NCBI GenBank assembly: GCA_030602715.1
Contig: JAUVZD010000002.1
Location: forward strand, 201,603-265,602
From: Candidatus Coatesiibacteriota bacterium
GTDB lineage: Bacteria > RBG-13-66-14 > B26-G2 > JAUVZD01
Direction: 5' to 3'
DNA length: 64,000 bases
Below, piece after piece: positions 41,083 through 49,764 of this stretch (its first letter is position 1; every line of letters begins with the position of its first letter). Both the position numbers and the translations under genes were made by a program. The notes beneath the pieces are model-generated. The model was given only the letters and a program-made list of their open reading frames with translations, was not told the origin of the DNA and searched no databases.

Positions 41083-41946
41083 TTACCTCTCCACAAGTCC
41101 CATAATTTTTTCGGCGATCCGGTTAATCTGAACCGCCGAAGGCGCATGCGGATGCTCCACCACCACCGCAAGACCCGCCTCGCTGTCCCCCTCCATTAAC
41201 TCGTCAAAGGGTATGGACCCGAGGAAGGGAACACCATAGGATTTAGCCGCTTGCTCGCCGCCGCCGGCTCCGAAGAGTTTGATCTCTCTACCGCAATCCG
41301 GGCATCTGAACGGACCCATATTCTCCACCACGCCGATGAGCAGCGTCTTCATGCTCTTGGCAAAAGATATGGTCTTTACCGCACTTGCCACAGCTGCGGA
41401 CTGGGGCGTAGTTATCATCACGATTCCGTCCAGGTTTTTTATCCGCTGGGCAAGGGACAGTATCTCATCCCCAGTCCCCGGAGGGGTATCTATTACCAGG
41501 TAATCCAACTCACCCCAATTCACATCGCCCAGGAGGCTGTCTATCATCTGCATCTTTAAAGGTCCCCGCCAGATGACCGCCGAGTCAGCCTCACCCAAGA
41601 GGAAAGCCATAGACATCACCCGGATGCCGTCCTCGGTTACCTGTGGATTGATTGACTCCGCCTCGCCTGAAAGTTGTGGCTCTTTAATCCCGAAGAACTT
41701 GTCCGCCGACGGCCCGTGAATGTCACCGTCCAGGAAACCGACCTTCCTTTTATGTGCAGCGAGAACCTTGGCCAGGTTCACAGCGAAGGACGATTTACCG
41801 ACGCCGCCCTTACCGCTGGCGATGATTATCTTATGCTTGATGGCACCCATCCGCTCGTTGATGCGATTCGCTAACATTACCCGACGGCGAGTGGCTTCAA
41901 TCTGCTCTTTCTCCTCCTCTGTCAACTCTCTGTCTTTATCTACCAT
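41083..41946 (-). CDS. Mrp/NBP35 family P-loop ATPase (iron-sulfur carrier)
   Basis: This 287-residue protein has the Mrp deviant Walker A SGKGGVGKSS (near residues 44-53), FLDGDIHGPSADKFFG (near 70), MSMAFLLG and the IWRGPLK stretch, and VIDTPPGTGDE near 150. FRCPDCG near 213 gives the CxxC that bridges a [4Fe-4S] cluster between subunits. These proteins carry and insert iron-sulfur clusters. That fits the many Fe-S enzymes in this window (radical SAM, polyferredoxin, KorD, HdrA). It is monocistronic. Confidence 0.93.
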   Translation of the reverse strand: MVDKDRELTEEEKEQIEATRRRVMLANRINERMGAIKHKIIIASGKGGVGKSSFAVNLAKVLAAHKRKVGFLDGDIHGPSADKFFGIKEPQLSGEAESINPQVTEDGIRVMSMAFLLGEADSAVIWRGPLKMQMIDSLLGDVNWGELDYLVIDTPPGTGDEILSLAQRIKNLDGIVMITTPQSAAVASAVKTISFAKSMKTLLIGVVENMGPFRCPDCGREIKLFGAGGGEQAAKSYGVPFLGSIPFDELMEGDSEAGLAVVVEHPHAPSAVQINRIAEKIMGLVER

Positions 41947-42074
41947 GCCACATCTCCTTTTTTTCTATTACCCACCGGGGATTGACGGTCAATCTCCAAT
42001 CAATAGATAACTACTTTGCCACTTTTCTTATACTACTGATTTGATCACCGAATCAATTTAGGAGGGCAATTTAT

Positions 42075-42131
42075 ATGCCAAAGCGTTCCGACCATTATAC
42101 TCCCCAATTGATGACCTATCAACCCAAATAG
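42075..42131 (+). CDS. Possible 18-codon leader peptide
   Basis: AGGAGG is followed 9 nt later by ATG and the codons for MPKRSDHYTPQLMTYQPK. It stands alone in the 393-bp gap before the Tyr-rich repeat protein, with a hairpin terminator (42202-42227) and a new promoter after it. It is too short to judge by composition; a chance ORF is the alternative. Confidence 0.25.
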   Translation: MPKRSDHYTPQLMTYQPK

Positions 42132-42201
42132 TCCGTCATTCCCCCTTTCGGGTATCCCCTCAAATAAACCTTTAATACAACGCATCCACCAAACCCCCAA
42201 A

Positions 42202-42227
42202 GGCGCCGGAAACCTGCGCCCTTTTTA
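42202..42227 (+). terminator. Probable terminator upstream of the repeat-protein gene
   Basis: GGCGC pairs with GCGCC around a 9-nt loop, followed by CTTTTTATG. It insulates the gene at 42340 from upstream transcription. Confidence 0.55.
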
Positions 42228-42230
42228 TGC

Positions 42231-42258
42231 TTGACAGTTGGCACACTTTTCTTATAGT
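42231..42258 (+). promoter_or_regulatory. Promoter of the Tyr-rich repeat protein
   Basis: TTGACA at 42231-42236, 16-nt spacer, TATAGT at 42253-42258. Confidence 0.7.
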
Positions 42259-42339
42259 AATAGAAATCTAACTAGCCTTGATTTTCCTCTTTCTTATCTT
42301 TGACGTTATCCAATCTGTTCATCACAAAGGAGTGAGTTG

Positions 42340-44595
42340 ATGAGAGCGATAATCAGTTCCTCAATCGCGGTTTTATTCCTAGCCTTCTGTCTGAACGCTT
42401 CGGCTATGGAAACCTACTACTACGACGATGACTGGAATGAGCTGACCGCCGAGGAAGCCCAGGGGCAGGCTCACATGCGCGAGGTATATGACGACGACTG
42501 GAACCAGGTAGAGACCGCCTACTACGACGCCGATGGAAATCTGCGCCTAAGCCCCGATGGCTACGCCAGGGCGGTCTATGAATACGAGGGTTACAACATG
42601 ACCTCGGAATCATTTCTCGGCGTGGACGGTGACCTGGTGGACACCTACTACGGCTACGCCCGAGCCGAGTATGGTTGCGATGAAGCGGGCAATCAGATTA
42701 CCGAGGACTACTACGATTCCAGCGGTCAGCTTGCCCTGAATTACGACGGTTATGCCCACTCAGAGATGAAATATGACGAATACGGATACAACACCGAGAC
42801 TGCTTACTTTGACGCCCAGGGCAATCCGGTTATCAGCGCCTTCGGTTACGCAAAAGTGGTCTACGAGTACGATCAGTGGGGCAGTCTAATGGTGGACATT
42901 TTCTATGGCATTGCTGACGAGCCTATAACGGGTCCCGACGGCTACCACAAAGGGGAGGGCATATTTGAGGACGACCTGGAAGTGGAGGTCAACTTCTACG
43001 ATACCGAAGGCAACCTGGTGGTCTGCGACTGGGGCTATGCCAGATACACCGCCGAATACGACTCTTTCGGCAACGTCACCGAGCGAGCCTACTGGGGCGC
43101 AGATGCAGAGCCTATCCTTACCATCGACGGCTACCACAAGGAGAGCTATAAATACGACCCTTCAGGAAATCTCCTGCAGGAATCCTATCACGGGCTCGGC
43201 GGTGAGCTGGTGGACGGGGGATGGGGCTTCGCTATGCTCAAGAACAAATACAACTCCGCCGGATACACGATAGAGGAGTCCTATTACGACGCAGAGGGCG
43301 ACCTCACCGCCGACTATGCCGGCTACGCCCGCATCATCTGGGACTACGACCAGAACGACAACCTGCTGGAGGAAGCCTACTACGGCGAAGACGGCAAGTT
43401 GATAGACGGCTACTACGGCTACGCCCGCAATGTTCGGGAGTATAACGACGATGGATTCCTGCTCAAGGACTGTTACTACAACGCCGAAGGCAAGTTGACC
43501 GAAGGCTACTACGGCTACGCCAAACAGGAGAACAAATACGACAAGATGGGCAACCAGACCGAGGAGGCTTACTACGACGCCGACGGTAAGCTGGTAGTAG
43601 GCTACGACGAATACGCACTAGCCAAGTGGAAATACGACAAAAACGGCTATCTGACGGAGGAGGCTTACTACGGCGCCGACAAGAAGTTGGTAATGTACTA
43701 CTATGGCTACGCCAAGGCAAAATACAAGTATGACGACGATGGCTATCTGCTGGAGGAAGCCTACTACGACACCAACGACAAGCTGATGGTGGGACCTTAC
43801 GGTTATGCTATGTACAAGTCCGAATGCGACGACTGGGGAAATCCGACAAAAATCAGCTACTACGGCACCAACAAAAAACTGATGATTAGCGAAGAAGAGG
43901 GCTACGCCCAAGTGATATATACCTACACCGACGACGGGATGCCCCTGTCGGCGGAGTTCCTGGATGAGCAGGGCAATCCCTCCTTAAACACCTGGGGTTT
44001 TGCCAGCGCCCGCCTGGAATATGATTCCTACGGCAATGTGGTCCTGGAGGAGTATTTCGGCCTGGACGGTGAGCTGGTCCTCAGCAGCGACGGCTACGCC
44101 CAGTGTTACTACGAGTATAATCCCCTGGGTTATCCCATCTCAATGGCTTACTACGGAACCGACGGTGAGCCGGTGCTCGCCGGTTGGCCAAAATGCCACA
44201 AAACCGCCCGGGACTACGACTCCGAGGGAAACATGAGAGAGGAAGCTTACTACGACTCCGAGGGAAACCCCTTCGCTCCCGAAGAGATCGGCTATGCCCG
44301 CGCTACCTACAAATACGACCTCTTCGGTTATCAGGTTGAAGAGGCTTACTTTGATGTTTTGGGCAACCCCACCCTCTCCGTTGACGGCTATGCCAAAGTT
44401 ACCTACGATTACGACACCAACGGCTATTTAATTGAGGAGGCATACTTCGGTTTGGACGGCGAACCGGTGGAAAGTAATTGGGGCTACGCCCGGGCTACCT
44501 ACTCCTACGACGAAGAGGGCTACTATCTGGACGAACACTACTATGACTCCGAGGGCAACGAGGTCACCCCCGATTGGGGTTACGGCGGCTGGTGA
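42340..44595 (+). CDS. Secreted Tyr-rich tandem-repeat protein (about 21 YD-like repeats)
   Basis: This 751-residue protein has a signal peptide ending NASAMET near residue 22. The rest is about 21 tandem units of about 34 residues with consensus GYAxxxYxYDxxGNxxxEAYYDxDGxLxxx. The unit combines the YD-repeat core (YxYDxxGN) of RHS-type shells with a second EAYYGxDGxL hairpin. The composition is exceptionally rich in Tyr, Asp, Glu and Gly. It should form an elongated or wrapped beta structure outside the cell. There is no toxin domain or C-terminal tag; it ends PDWGYGGW. ATG 42340 is preferred (AGGAG, 7-nt spacing) over TTG 42337. Own promoter and terminator. Confidence 0.85.
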   Translation: MRAIISSSIAVLFLAFCLNASAMETYYYDDDWNELTAEEAQGQAHMREVYDDDWNQVETAYYDADGNLRLSPDGYARAVYEYEGYNMTSESFLGVDGDLVDTYYGYARAEYGCDEAGNQITEDYYDSSGQLALNYDGYAHSEMKYDEYGYNTETAYFDAQGNPVISAFGYAKVVYEYDQWGSLMVDIFYGIADEPITGPDGYHKGEGIFEDDLEVEVNFYDTEGNLVVCDWGYARYTAEYDSFGNVTERAYWGADAEPILTIDGYHKESYKYDPSGNLLQESYHGLGGELVDGGWGFAMLKNKYNSAGYTIEESYYDAEGDLTADYAGYARIIWDYDQNDNLLEEAYYGEDGKLIDGYYGYARNVREYNDDGFLLKDCYYNAEGKLTEGYYGYAKQENKYDKMGNQTEEAYYDADGKLVVGYDEYALAKWKYDKNGYLTEEAYYGADKKLVMYYYGYAKAKYKYDDDGYLLEEAYYDTNDKLMVGPYGYAMYKSECDDWGNPTKISYYGTNKKLMISEEEGYAQVIYTYTDDGMPLSAEFLDEQGNPSLNTWGFASARLEYDSYGNVVLEEYFGLDGELVLSSDGYAQCYYEYNPLGYPISMAYYGTDGEPVLAGWPKCHKTARDYDSEGNMREEAYYDSEGNPFAPEEIGYARATYKYDLFGYQVEEAYFDVLGNPTLSVDGYAKVTYDYDTNGYLIEEAYFGLDGEPVESNWGYARATYSYDEEGYYLDEHYYDSEGNEVTPDWGYGGW
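42500..44595 (+). repeat. Tandem coding repeat, about 21 units of roughly 100 bp
   Basis: Units are recognisable by the TAYGGCTAYGCC (Tyr-Gly-Tyr-Ala) block. The central units (about 43340-43780) are closest to one another, suggesting local expansion. Confidence 0.8.
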
Positions 44596-44612
44596 GGCAG
44601 TAAATAGTAAAG

Positions 44613-44646
44613 AAAAAAAACCCTGCGGGTTTCCGCAGGGGTTTTC
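44613..44646. terminator. Bidirectional terminator between convergent genes
   Basis: CCCTGCGG-gttt-CCGCAGGG stem with GTTTTC on the plus side and A8 (T8 on minus) on the other, serving both the repeat-protein gene and the dCMP deaminase gene. Confidence 0.88.
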
Positions 44647-44674
44647 ATTTTGTCAAGGATTCAGCTCTTAATGT

Positions 44675-45145
44675 TCAATCCTCCTCACCGGATATTACCA
44701 ATATCTCCACTCCCGCTTGACCGAGCAGGTCTTTTGCCAGGCGGTCGGGGTAGTCCTCCGCCAGATATATGCGGGAGATGCGGGCGTTTATCAGCATCTT
44801 GGCGCAGACCACGCAGGGATGGTGGGTGGAGTAAAGCTCCGCCCCCTCAACGGAGACGCCGTGAATAGCTGACTGGATGATGGCATTCTGCTCGGCGTGC
44901 AAACCCCGGCATAGCTCGTGTTTGCTTCCCTGGGCGACCCCCAAAACCTCCCTCAGACAACCAACCTCGGCGCAGTGCGGAAGCCCGGAGGGGACGCCGT
45001 TGTAGCCGGTTGCCAGGATGCGCTTGTTTTTGACCAGCACCGCCCCCACCTGTCGCCGCAGGCAGGTTGAGCGGCGAGAGACCAACCGGGCGATGTCCAG
45101 AAAATAGCGCTGCCAGGTGGGGCGCTTCTGTGGCTTTGAGGACAT
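44675..45145 (-). CDS. dCMP deaminase family protein (ComEB-like)
   Basis: This 156-residue zinc enzyme deaminates dCMP to dUMP for thymidylate synthesis. The catalytic motif is LHAEQNAI (His ligand and Glu, near residue 82) and the second zinc motif is [12 protein letters not shown] (near 108-119), giving the PCxxC pair. The N-terminal W[17 protein letters not shown] block is typical. ATG 45145 is preceded by CACTCACCCC with no Shine-Dalgarno, and the promoter -10 box is exactly 6 nt upstream, so the mRNA should begin at the A of the start codon. Longer readings upstream run through the promoter and are rejected. Confidence 0.93.
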   Translation of the reverse strand: MSSKPQKRPTWQRYFLDIARLVSRRSTCLRRQVGAVLVKNKRILATGYNGVPSGLPHCAEVGCLREVLGVAQGSKHELCRGLHAEQNAIIQSAIHGVSVEGAELYSTHHPCVVCAKMLINARISRIYLAEDYPDRLAKDLLGQAGVEILVISGEED

Positions 45146-45151
45146 GGGGTG

Positions 45152-45180
45152 AGTGTAAGATAGGGTGAAGGGGTTGTCAA
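45152..45180 (-). promoter_or_regulatory. Promoter giving a leaderless dCMP deaminase mRNA
   Basis: TTGACA (complement of 45175-45180), 17-nt spacer, TACACT (complement of 45152-45157), then 6 nt and ATG. Confidence 0.75.
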
Positions 45181-45272
45181 GGGAGGGAGGCATAAAGAGA
45201 ACCGTGTGAATATAAATTGACTGCTTTTGAGGGCTCAGGTCTACACATTCTTTCATTGAAAAAAAATTCATT

Positions 45273-45300
45273 TTGAATTTTTAAGTATTTGTGCTATAAT
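45273..45300 (+). promoter_or_regulatory. Promoter of the inositol-phosphate operon
   Basis: TTGAAT at 45273-45278, 16-nt spacer, TATAAT at 45295-45300. The leader contains a CTGCC-ttc-GGCAG hairpin and ends in AGGAGGGGAG before the TTG start. Confidence 0.7.
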
Positions 45301-45361
45301 ATAGAGCTTTACAGTTTGGGCTGCCTTCGGCAGTGCCGGATTATCCTTTCAGGAGGGGAGA

Positions 45362-46198
45362 TTGCACGGACAGGACACGATTCTTGCCCATCTTAAGGCT
45401 ATTTTCGGCGAGGTGGTAAGCGCGGTTACCAGCGGGCATGGGGAACGGTGGAACGAGTCTAGGCTCAACGCCAAAGGGGATCAGGTCAAATGGTTCGACC
45501 TAGTAGCCGATCAGACGGTCTGTTCCTACCTGCAGGACCGCTTCCCCTGCCCGGTTAGGCTGTTGTCCGAGGAGGGCGAGCCTCGGCAATTCGGTGCTGG
45601 AAAGCCGGAGTTCACCATGGTGCTGGACCCAGTGGACGGCTCCGACAATTTCAGCCGTGGAATCGCTCCCTCAGGTATGGCAGTGGCTCTGGTTCCAGCG
45701 AACCTTCCCATTACCACCGATACGGTTCAGCTCGCCCTGGTGGGCGACCTTTTCAGTGGCAATATCTGGCTTGCCGAGCGGGGGCGTGGGGCATTTAATC
45801 ATGGCAATACCATCCGCACCCGGCAGGTTACCCGACTTGAGAAGGCTATGATCAGTTGCGAACTGAATCACTTTAAAATGGATGAGACCCTCAGCCGATT
45901 GCTTTCGCGTGCCGGCGGCGTTCGCGCCTTGGGTTGCGCCACGCGGACACTGGTCATGGTCGCATATGGCGCTCTCGACGCCCACCTGGATTTGCGCGGG
46001 CGCCTCACGCCGGAGAATCTCCTTGCACCATCCCTGATCCTCACCGAGGCAGGAGGCATAATAACCGACCCTGAGGGCAAACCACTTCCCAAAATCAAGG
46101 ACCTCAAGGAACGCTATTCTATATTGGCAGCCGCCACGCTAGAACTGCACACAACCTTGGTGCAACAGTTGAACTCACCAGATACACATGAACGATAA
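45362..46198 (+). CDS. Inositol monophosphatase-family phosphatase
   Basis: This 278-residue protein belongs to the Mg2+-dependent IMPase/FBPase superfamily. The metal-binding signature is LDPVDGSDNFSRG near residues 88-100, with LLSEEGEP near 66-73 supplying the Glu; the C-terminal metal Asp lies in DAHLDLRG near 208-215. It starts with TTG after AGGAGGGGAG. It overlaps the next gene (CDP-inositol/DIPP synthase) by 11 bp. In that setting it may remove the phosphate from di-inositol-phosphate-phosphate, or from inositol-1-phosphate; the choice cannot be made from sequence. Confidence 0.88.
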   Translation: MHGQDTILAHLKAIFGEVVSAVTSGHGERWNESRLNAKGDQVKWFDLVADQTVCSYLQDRFPCPVRLLSEEGEPRQFGAGKPEFTMVLDPVDGSDNFSRGIAPSGMAVALVPANLPITTDTVQLALVGDLFSGNIWLAERGRGAFNHGNTIRTRQVTRLEKAMISCELNHFKMDETLSRLLSRAGGVRALGCATRTLVMVAYGALDAHLDLRGRLTPENLLAPSLILTEAGGIITDPEGKPLPKIKDLKERYSILAAATLELHTTLVQQLNSPDTHER

Positions 46199-47567
46199 CG
46201 CCAAGTCTCATTCCAAGCCCGACGATGCATTGCCGGCGGTAATTCTTGCCGCAGGCGAGGGCAACCGTCTACAGAAAGGGAACCACGGAATCCCCAAGCC
46301 GCTCACAACGCTTCTGGGGTTGACCCTTCTGGAGCGGGCTGTCCTCTCCTGTCACCAGGTCGGTGTTCAGGAGTTCTATGTGGTGACCGGCTGCTATGAG
46401 AAGGAGTTCATACCCCAAATCAAGAAGCTGGAGCGACGGTTGGGCATCTCAATTCAGGTGGTGCATAATCCCAATTGGAGGGAAGGAAACGGCACCTCCG
46501 CGTTGGCCGTCTCCCCCTATCTCACCGGTCCGTTCCTGCTGGTGATGTGTGACGATCTCTTCGATCCCGATATCCTTCGCTGTCTCATGGACGCCAAGGA
46601 TAGAGCAAACGTCTGCCTTCTGGCGGTGGACCGGCGCACTGACAGAATCTTCGACCTAAAAGAAGCCACCAAGGTTAGGCTCAATGGCCAAGCCATCACC
46701 GCTATCGGTAAAGGGCTCACTCCTTTCGACGCCGTGGATACAGGCCTCTTCCTCTGCCAGCCATTTATGTTCCAAGCCCTGGAGAAGGCAAGATTTGACG
46801 GAGATGGGTCCCTCTCCGCTGGGGTTGGGAGGTTGGTCGGGGATAACAAGATCCGAGCGGTGGAGATAGGCAACCGAATCTGGCTTGATGTGGACACACC
46901 CGAAAGTCTCTCCCTGGCAAAAAGTTACCTTTTAGCCGAACTCTCCAAACCGAGCGACGACGGCTACGTCTCCCGATACATAAACCGTCCGCTCTCCCGC
47001 AGGGTCTCCATGCTCCTGGCCCACACGCCCCTCACCCCCAACGCCATCACCTTCCTGAGCTTTCTTTTATGCCTCTCAGGCGCCTTCCTGTTCAGCCTGG
47101 GGGAGTATATATGGACCCTGCTGGCCGGGCTACTAACCCAGTTGTCCTCAGTCGTGGACGGCTGCGACGGCGAGATCGCCCGACTTAAGTTTCGGAGCAG
47201 CCGTTTTGGGGCTTGGCTGGATACCGTCCTGGACCGCTACGCGGATGTGGCTGTGGCGGTGGGGATCTCCTATGGGTACTGGCTGACCCACCCACATCCT
47301 CTCGTCTGGTTGGCCGGCGTCATGGCTTTGACCGGTTTCCTTCTATCCAGCTACACCAAGAAAGAATACGCCCTCCGCTATCAGCACAAGCACCCCGGCG
47401 GTGTGCTGAATTTGTTAGGCAAGAGGGATGTGCGACTATTCGCCTTGTTCGTGGGGGCGCTTCTCAATCGCCCCTTCGAGGCTCTGGTCCTGGTCGGCTT
47501 TTTCTCTCACATTGTCGTCGCTTGGAGCTTCCTATCCATATTCCCCCAGAGATGGCACAAGACATAA
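46188..47567 (+). CDS. Bifunctional CTP:inositol-1-phosphate cytidylyltransferase / DIPP synthase (IPCT-DIPPS)
   Basis: This is a 459-residue fusion. Residues about 15-245 are a sugar-nucleotidyltransferase (PAVILAAGEGNRL with IPKPL downstream, MCDDLFD metal site near 119, VDTGLFLCQP near 184). Residues about 265-455 are a CDP-alcohol phosphotransferase with several membrane helices and the signature DGCDGEIAR-x8-GAWLDTVLDRYAD. This order is that of IPCT-DIPPS of hyperthermophiles, which makes CDP-inositol and couples it to inositol-1-phosphate for the solute di-myo-inositol phosphate. CDP-inositol-dependent phospholipid synthesis is the alternative. It overlaps the phosphatase gene. No inositol-1-phosphate synthase gene is in the window. 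Confidence 0.85.
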   Translation: MNDNAKSHSKPDDALPAVILAAGEGNRLQKGNHGIPKPLTTLLGLTLLERAVLSCHQVGVQEFYVVTGCYEKEFIPQIKKLERRLGISIQVVHNPNWREGNGTSALAVSPYLTGPFLLVMCDDLFDPDILRCLMDAKDRANVCLLAVDRRTDRIFDLKEATKVRLNGQAITAIGKGLTPFDAVDTGLFLCQPFMFQALEKARFDGDGSLSAGVGRLVGDNKIRAVEIGNRIWLDVDTPESLSLAKSYLLAELSKPSDDGYVSRYINRPLSRRVSMLLAHTPLTPNAITFLSFLLCLSGAFLFSLGEYIWTLLAGLLTQLSSVVDGCDGEIARLKFRSSRFGAWLDTVLDRYADVAVAVGISYGYWLTHPHPLVWLAGVMALTGFLLSSYTKKEYALRYQHKHPGGVLNLLGKRDVRLFALFVGALLNRPFEALVLVGFFSHIVVAWSFLSIFPQRWHKT

Positions 47568-47619
47568 GGGAGAAAAGGAAAAATAGAAAGGCACCTAGCT
47601 CCAATAGATAGACCTGTCC

Positions 47620-48174
47620 ATGCCCAACCGAGAAAAAAGCGGAAAACCCCTCACACGACCAATCATCTTCGCCGTCTGCCTCCTGCTGATGCTGTTCATC
47701 GGGACTATGCGCACCCTTGGCTTCTCCTTCATCGCCAACTGGGGCAACATCGCCGTCTATGTCTCATTCATCGCCCTGGCGGTCACCTCCATCATCACCG
47801 CACGGGCTATAGGGACCAATCTGGTGCGCCGCCTGGCGCTCATTGCGGTCATCCTCCTGCTTTCGGTGGGGGTCCTCCACGCCCTCTTCCACACCGCCCG
47901 CCACCTGCTCGTCGCCGAGGAGGAGATAACCAGGGCGGACTCCCCCAAAGGCGACCTCTATGCGATAGGCTTGCGCATAGACGCCGGAGCCACCGCCGCC
48001 CATGCCCTGCGGGTGGAAGCACGAAAGGAGTGGGGGGGATTTCTGCGCTGGAGCAAAATACTGCTCATCCGTGACAGGACCGACGACTGCCGGCTAGCCT
48101 GGTATGAGGACGGGCTTTTGGTGGTGGAATATTACGGCGCCGAGGACGGGGTGGCGCTGCTCAAGGTCAAGTAG
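47620..48174 (+). CDS. Membrane protein of unknown function
   Basis: The 184-residue protein has three membrane segments in its first half (about residues 14-32, 43-60 and 70-90). A soluble C-terminal part of about 90 residues follows, with strands such as HALRVEARKEWGGFLRWSKILL and RLAWYEDGLLVVEYYG. No family recognised. It follows the IPCT-DIPPS gene by 52 bp in the same direction and shares its downstream terminator, so it may belong to the operon. There is no clear ribosome site before the ATG. Confidence 0.7.
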   Translation: MPNREKSGKPLTRPIIFAVCLLLMLFIGTMRTLGFSFIANWGNIAVYVSFIALAVTSIITARAIGTNLVRRLALIAVILLLSVGVLHALFHTARHLLVAEEEITRADSPKGDLYAIGLRIDAGATAAHALRVEARKEWGGFLRWSKILLIRDRTDDCRLAWYEDGLLVVEYYGAEDGVALLKVK

Positions 48175-48245
48175 AGAAGATAGATTAAGATGTGATTATG
48201 GGGGGAATCTGAAATCTCCGCCACAAAATAATTCCCTGAAAAAAT

Positions 48246-48276
48246 AAAAACCCCGGGACTCCCCCCGGGGTTTTAT
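48246..48276. terminator. Bidirectional terminator
   Basis: CCCCGGG-actccc-CCCGGGG with TTTT on the plus side and A5 (T5 on minus) on the other, between the convergent membrane-protein and glyA genes. Confidence 0.85.
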
Positions 48277-48297
48277 CTTTCAAGAGTAGCCTATCTC

Positions 48298-49575
48298 CTA
48301 TTTCACCGCCAACTGCTCCAACAGTCCCTCATATAGCGGGAACTTGCGGCAGAGCTTCTCCACATCCCCCCGCACCCTCTCCTGAAGCGTACTGTTCTCC
48401 ACATCGTCCAACACCTCACCGATAAAGCCGGCGATGACCTCCATCTCCGCCTCCTTCATCCCCCGGGTGGTAACCGCCGGGGTGCCGATGCGGATACCGC
48501 TGGTAACGAAAGGCGTCTCCGGGTCAAAGGGGATGGTGTTCTTGTTCACAGTTATCCCCGCATCCTCCAAAGCCTTCTCCGCCACCTTGCCGGTCAACCC
48601 CTTGGGACGAAGGTCAACCAACATAAGATGGGTATCGGTGCCCCCGCTGACCACCCTCAGTCCGGTCTTTTCCAGGGCGTCTGCCAGAGCTTTGGCGTTC
48701 TTGACTATCTGCTTCTGATAGGCTTTAAACTCCGGCTTCAGCGCCTCCTTGAAGCAGACCGCCTTGGCGGCGATGACGTGCATCAGCGGTCCCCCCTGGA
48801 TGCCGGGGAAGATGGTCTTATCAATCAGCTTGGCGAACTCCTCCTTGCAAAGTATCATCCCCCCCCGGGGACCGCGCAGGGTCTTATGGGTGGTGGTGGT
48901 GACGAATTCGGCGTGGGGTATGGGGCTGGGGTGGAGTCCGACCGCGACCAATCCGGCGATGTGGGCAATATCCACCATCAGGTAGGCGCCGACCGCATCG
49001 GCGACCTCCCGAAACTTGGGGAAGTCCAGTGTGCGGGGATAGGCGCTCGCCCCGGCGATGATCAGCTTGGGCTTTGCCTCCCTGGCGAGCTCCATCAGCG
49101 CATCGTAGTCTATGGTCTCGGTATCCTCCGCCACCCCATACTGAATGATGTTGAAGTATTTTCCGGAGAAGTTGACCGGATGACCGTGGGAGAGATGCCC
49201 GCCGTGGGAGAGGTTCATACCAAGTATGGTATCCCCCATCTCCAGAACCGCAAAATAGACGCCCATGTTAGCCTGGGTGCCGGAATGGGGCTGGACATTG
49301 GCGTGGTCGGCGCCGAAGAGCTCCTTAGCTCTCTGACGGGCGAGCTCCTCGGCGGCATCCACAAAATCGCAACCGCCGTAGTAGCGCCGTTTGGGGTAGC
49401 CCTCGGCGTATTTGTTGGTCATCACACAACCCTGGGCGGCGAGCACCGCCGGGGAGACGAAGTTCTCGCTGGCGATGAGCTCCAGCTTGTAAGCCTCCCG
49501 CTCCACCTCGCCCAGAATCGCTTGGGCCACCTCCGGGTCGGTCTGCTTCAGTTGCTCTATCTGGGACAAAGGCAT
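48298..49575 (-). CDS. glyA: Serine hydroxymethyltransferase
   Basis: GlyA converts serine and THF to glycine and methylene-THF, using PLP. The 425-residue length is typical. Recognisable blocks are [18 protein letters not shown] near residues 31-48, [14 protein letters not shown] near 56-69, [11 protein letters not shown] near 97-107, and the PLP-lysine motif [13 protein letters not shown] near 232-244. AGGAG lies before the ATG. It is monocistronic. With fhs and threonine aldolase it completes the visible serine/glycine-C1 set. Confidence 0.98.
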   Translation of the reverse strand: MPLSQIEQLKQTDPEVAQAILGEVEREAYKLELIASENFVSPAVLAAQGCVMTNKYAEGYPKRRYYGGCDFVDAAEELARQRAKELFGADHANVQPHSGTQANMGVYFAVLEMGDTILGMNLSHGGHLSHGHPVNFSGKYFNIIQYGVAEDTETIDYDALMELAREAKPKLIIAGASAYPRTLDFPKFREVADAVGAYLMVDIAHIAGLVAVGLHPSPIPHAEFVTTTTHKTLRGPRGGMILCKEEFAKLIDKTIFPGIQGGPLMHVIAAKAVCFKEALKPEFKAYQKQIVKNAKALADALEKTGLRVVSGGTDTHLMLVDLRPKGLTGKVAEKALEDAGITVNKNTIPFDPETPFVTSGIRIGTPAVTTRGMKEAEMEVIAGFIGEVLDDVENSTLQERVRGDVEKLCRKFPLYEGLLEQLAVK

Positions 49576-49764
49576 ATATAGCTCCTTTGGATATATGAAA
49601 GTTGGATATTTGTTGGATTAGTCCCCTTTTGGGGGGATTGGAGGGCTATTCTAGCATAAATGCGGGGGTTTGTGAAGGGGGAATGAGGGGGGGGGCTGCA
49701 TTAATGTAGCAAATAAAAAATCATTACAAATATATACTATGCAATTAAAGAAATTATATCCTGT

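Noticed and set aside
45146-45271. Upstream extension of the dCMP deaminase frame to 45271
   Set aside because: It reads through the promoter and has no ribosome site; the conserved domain starts right after 45145.
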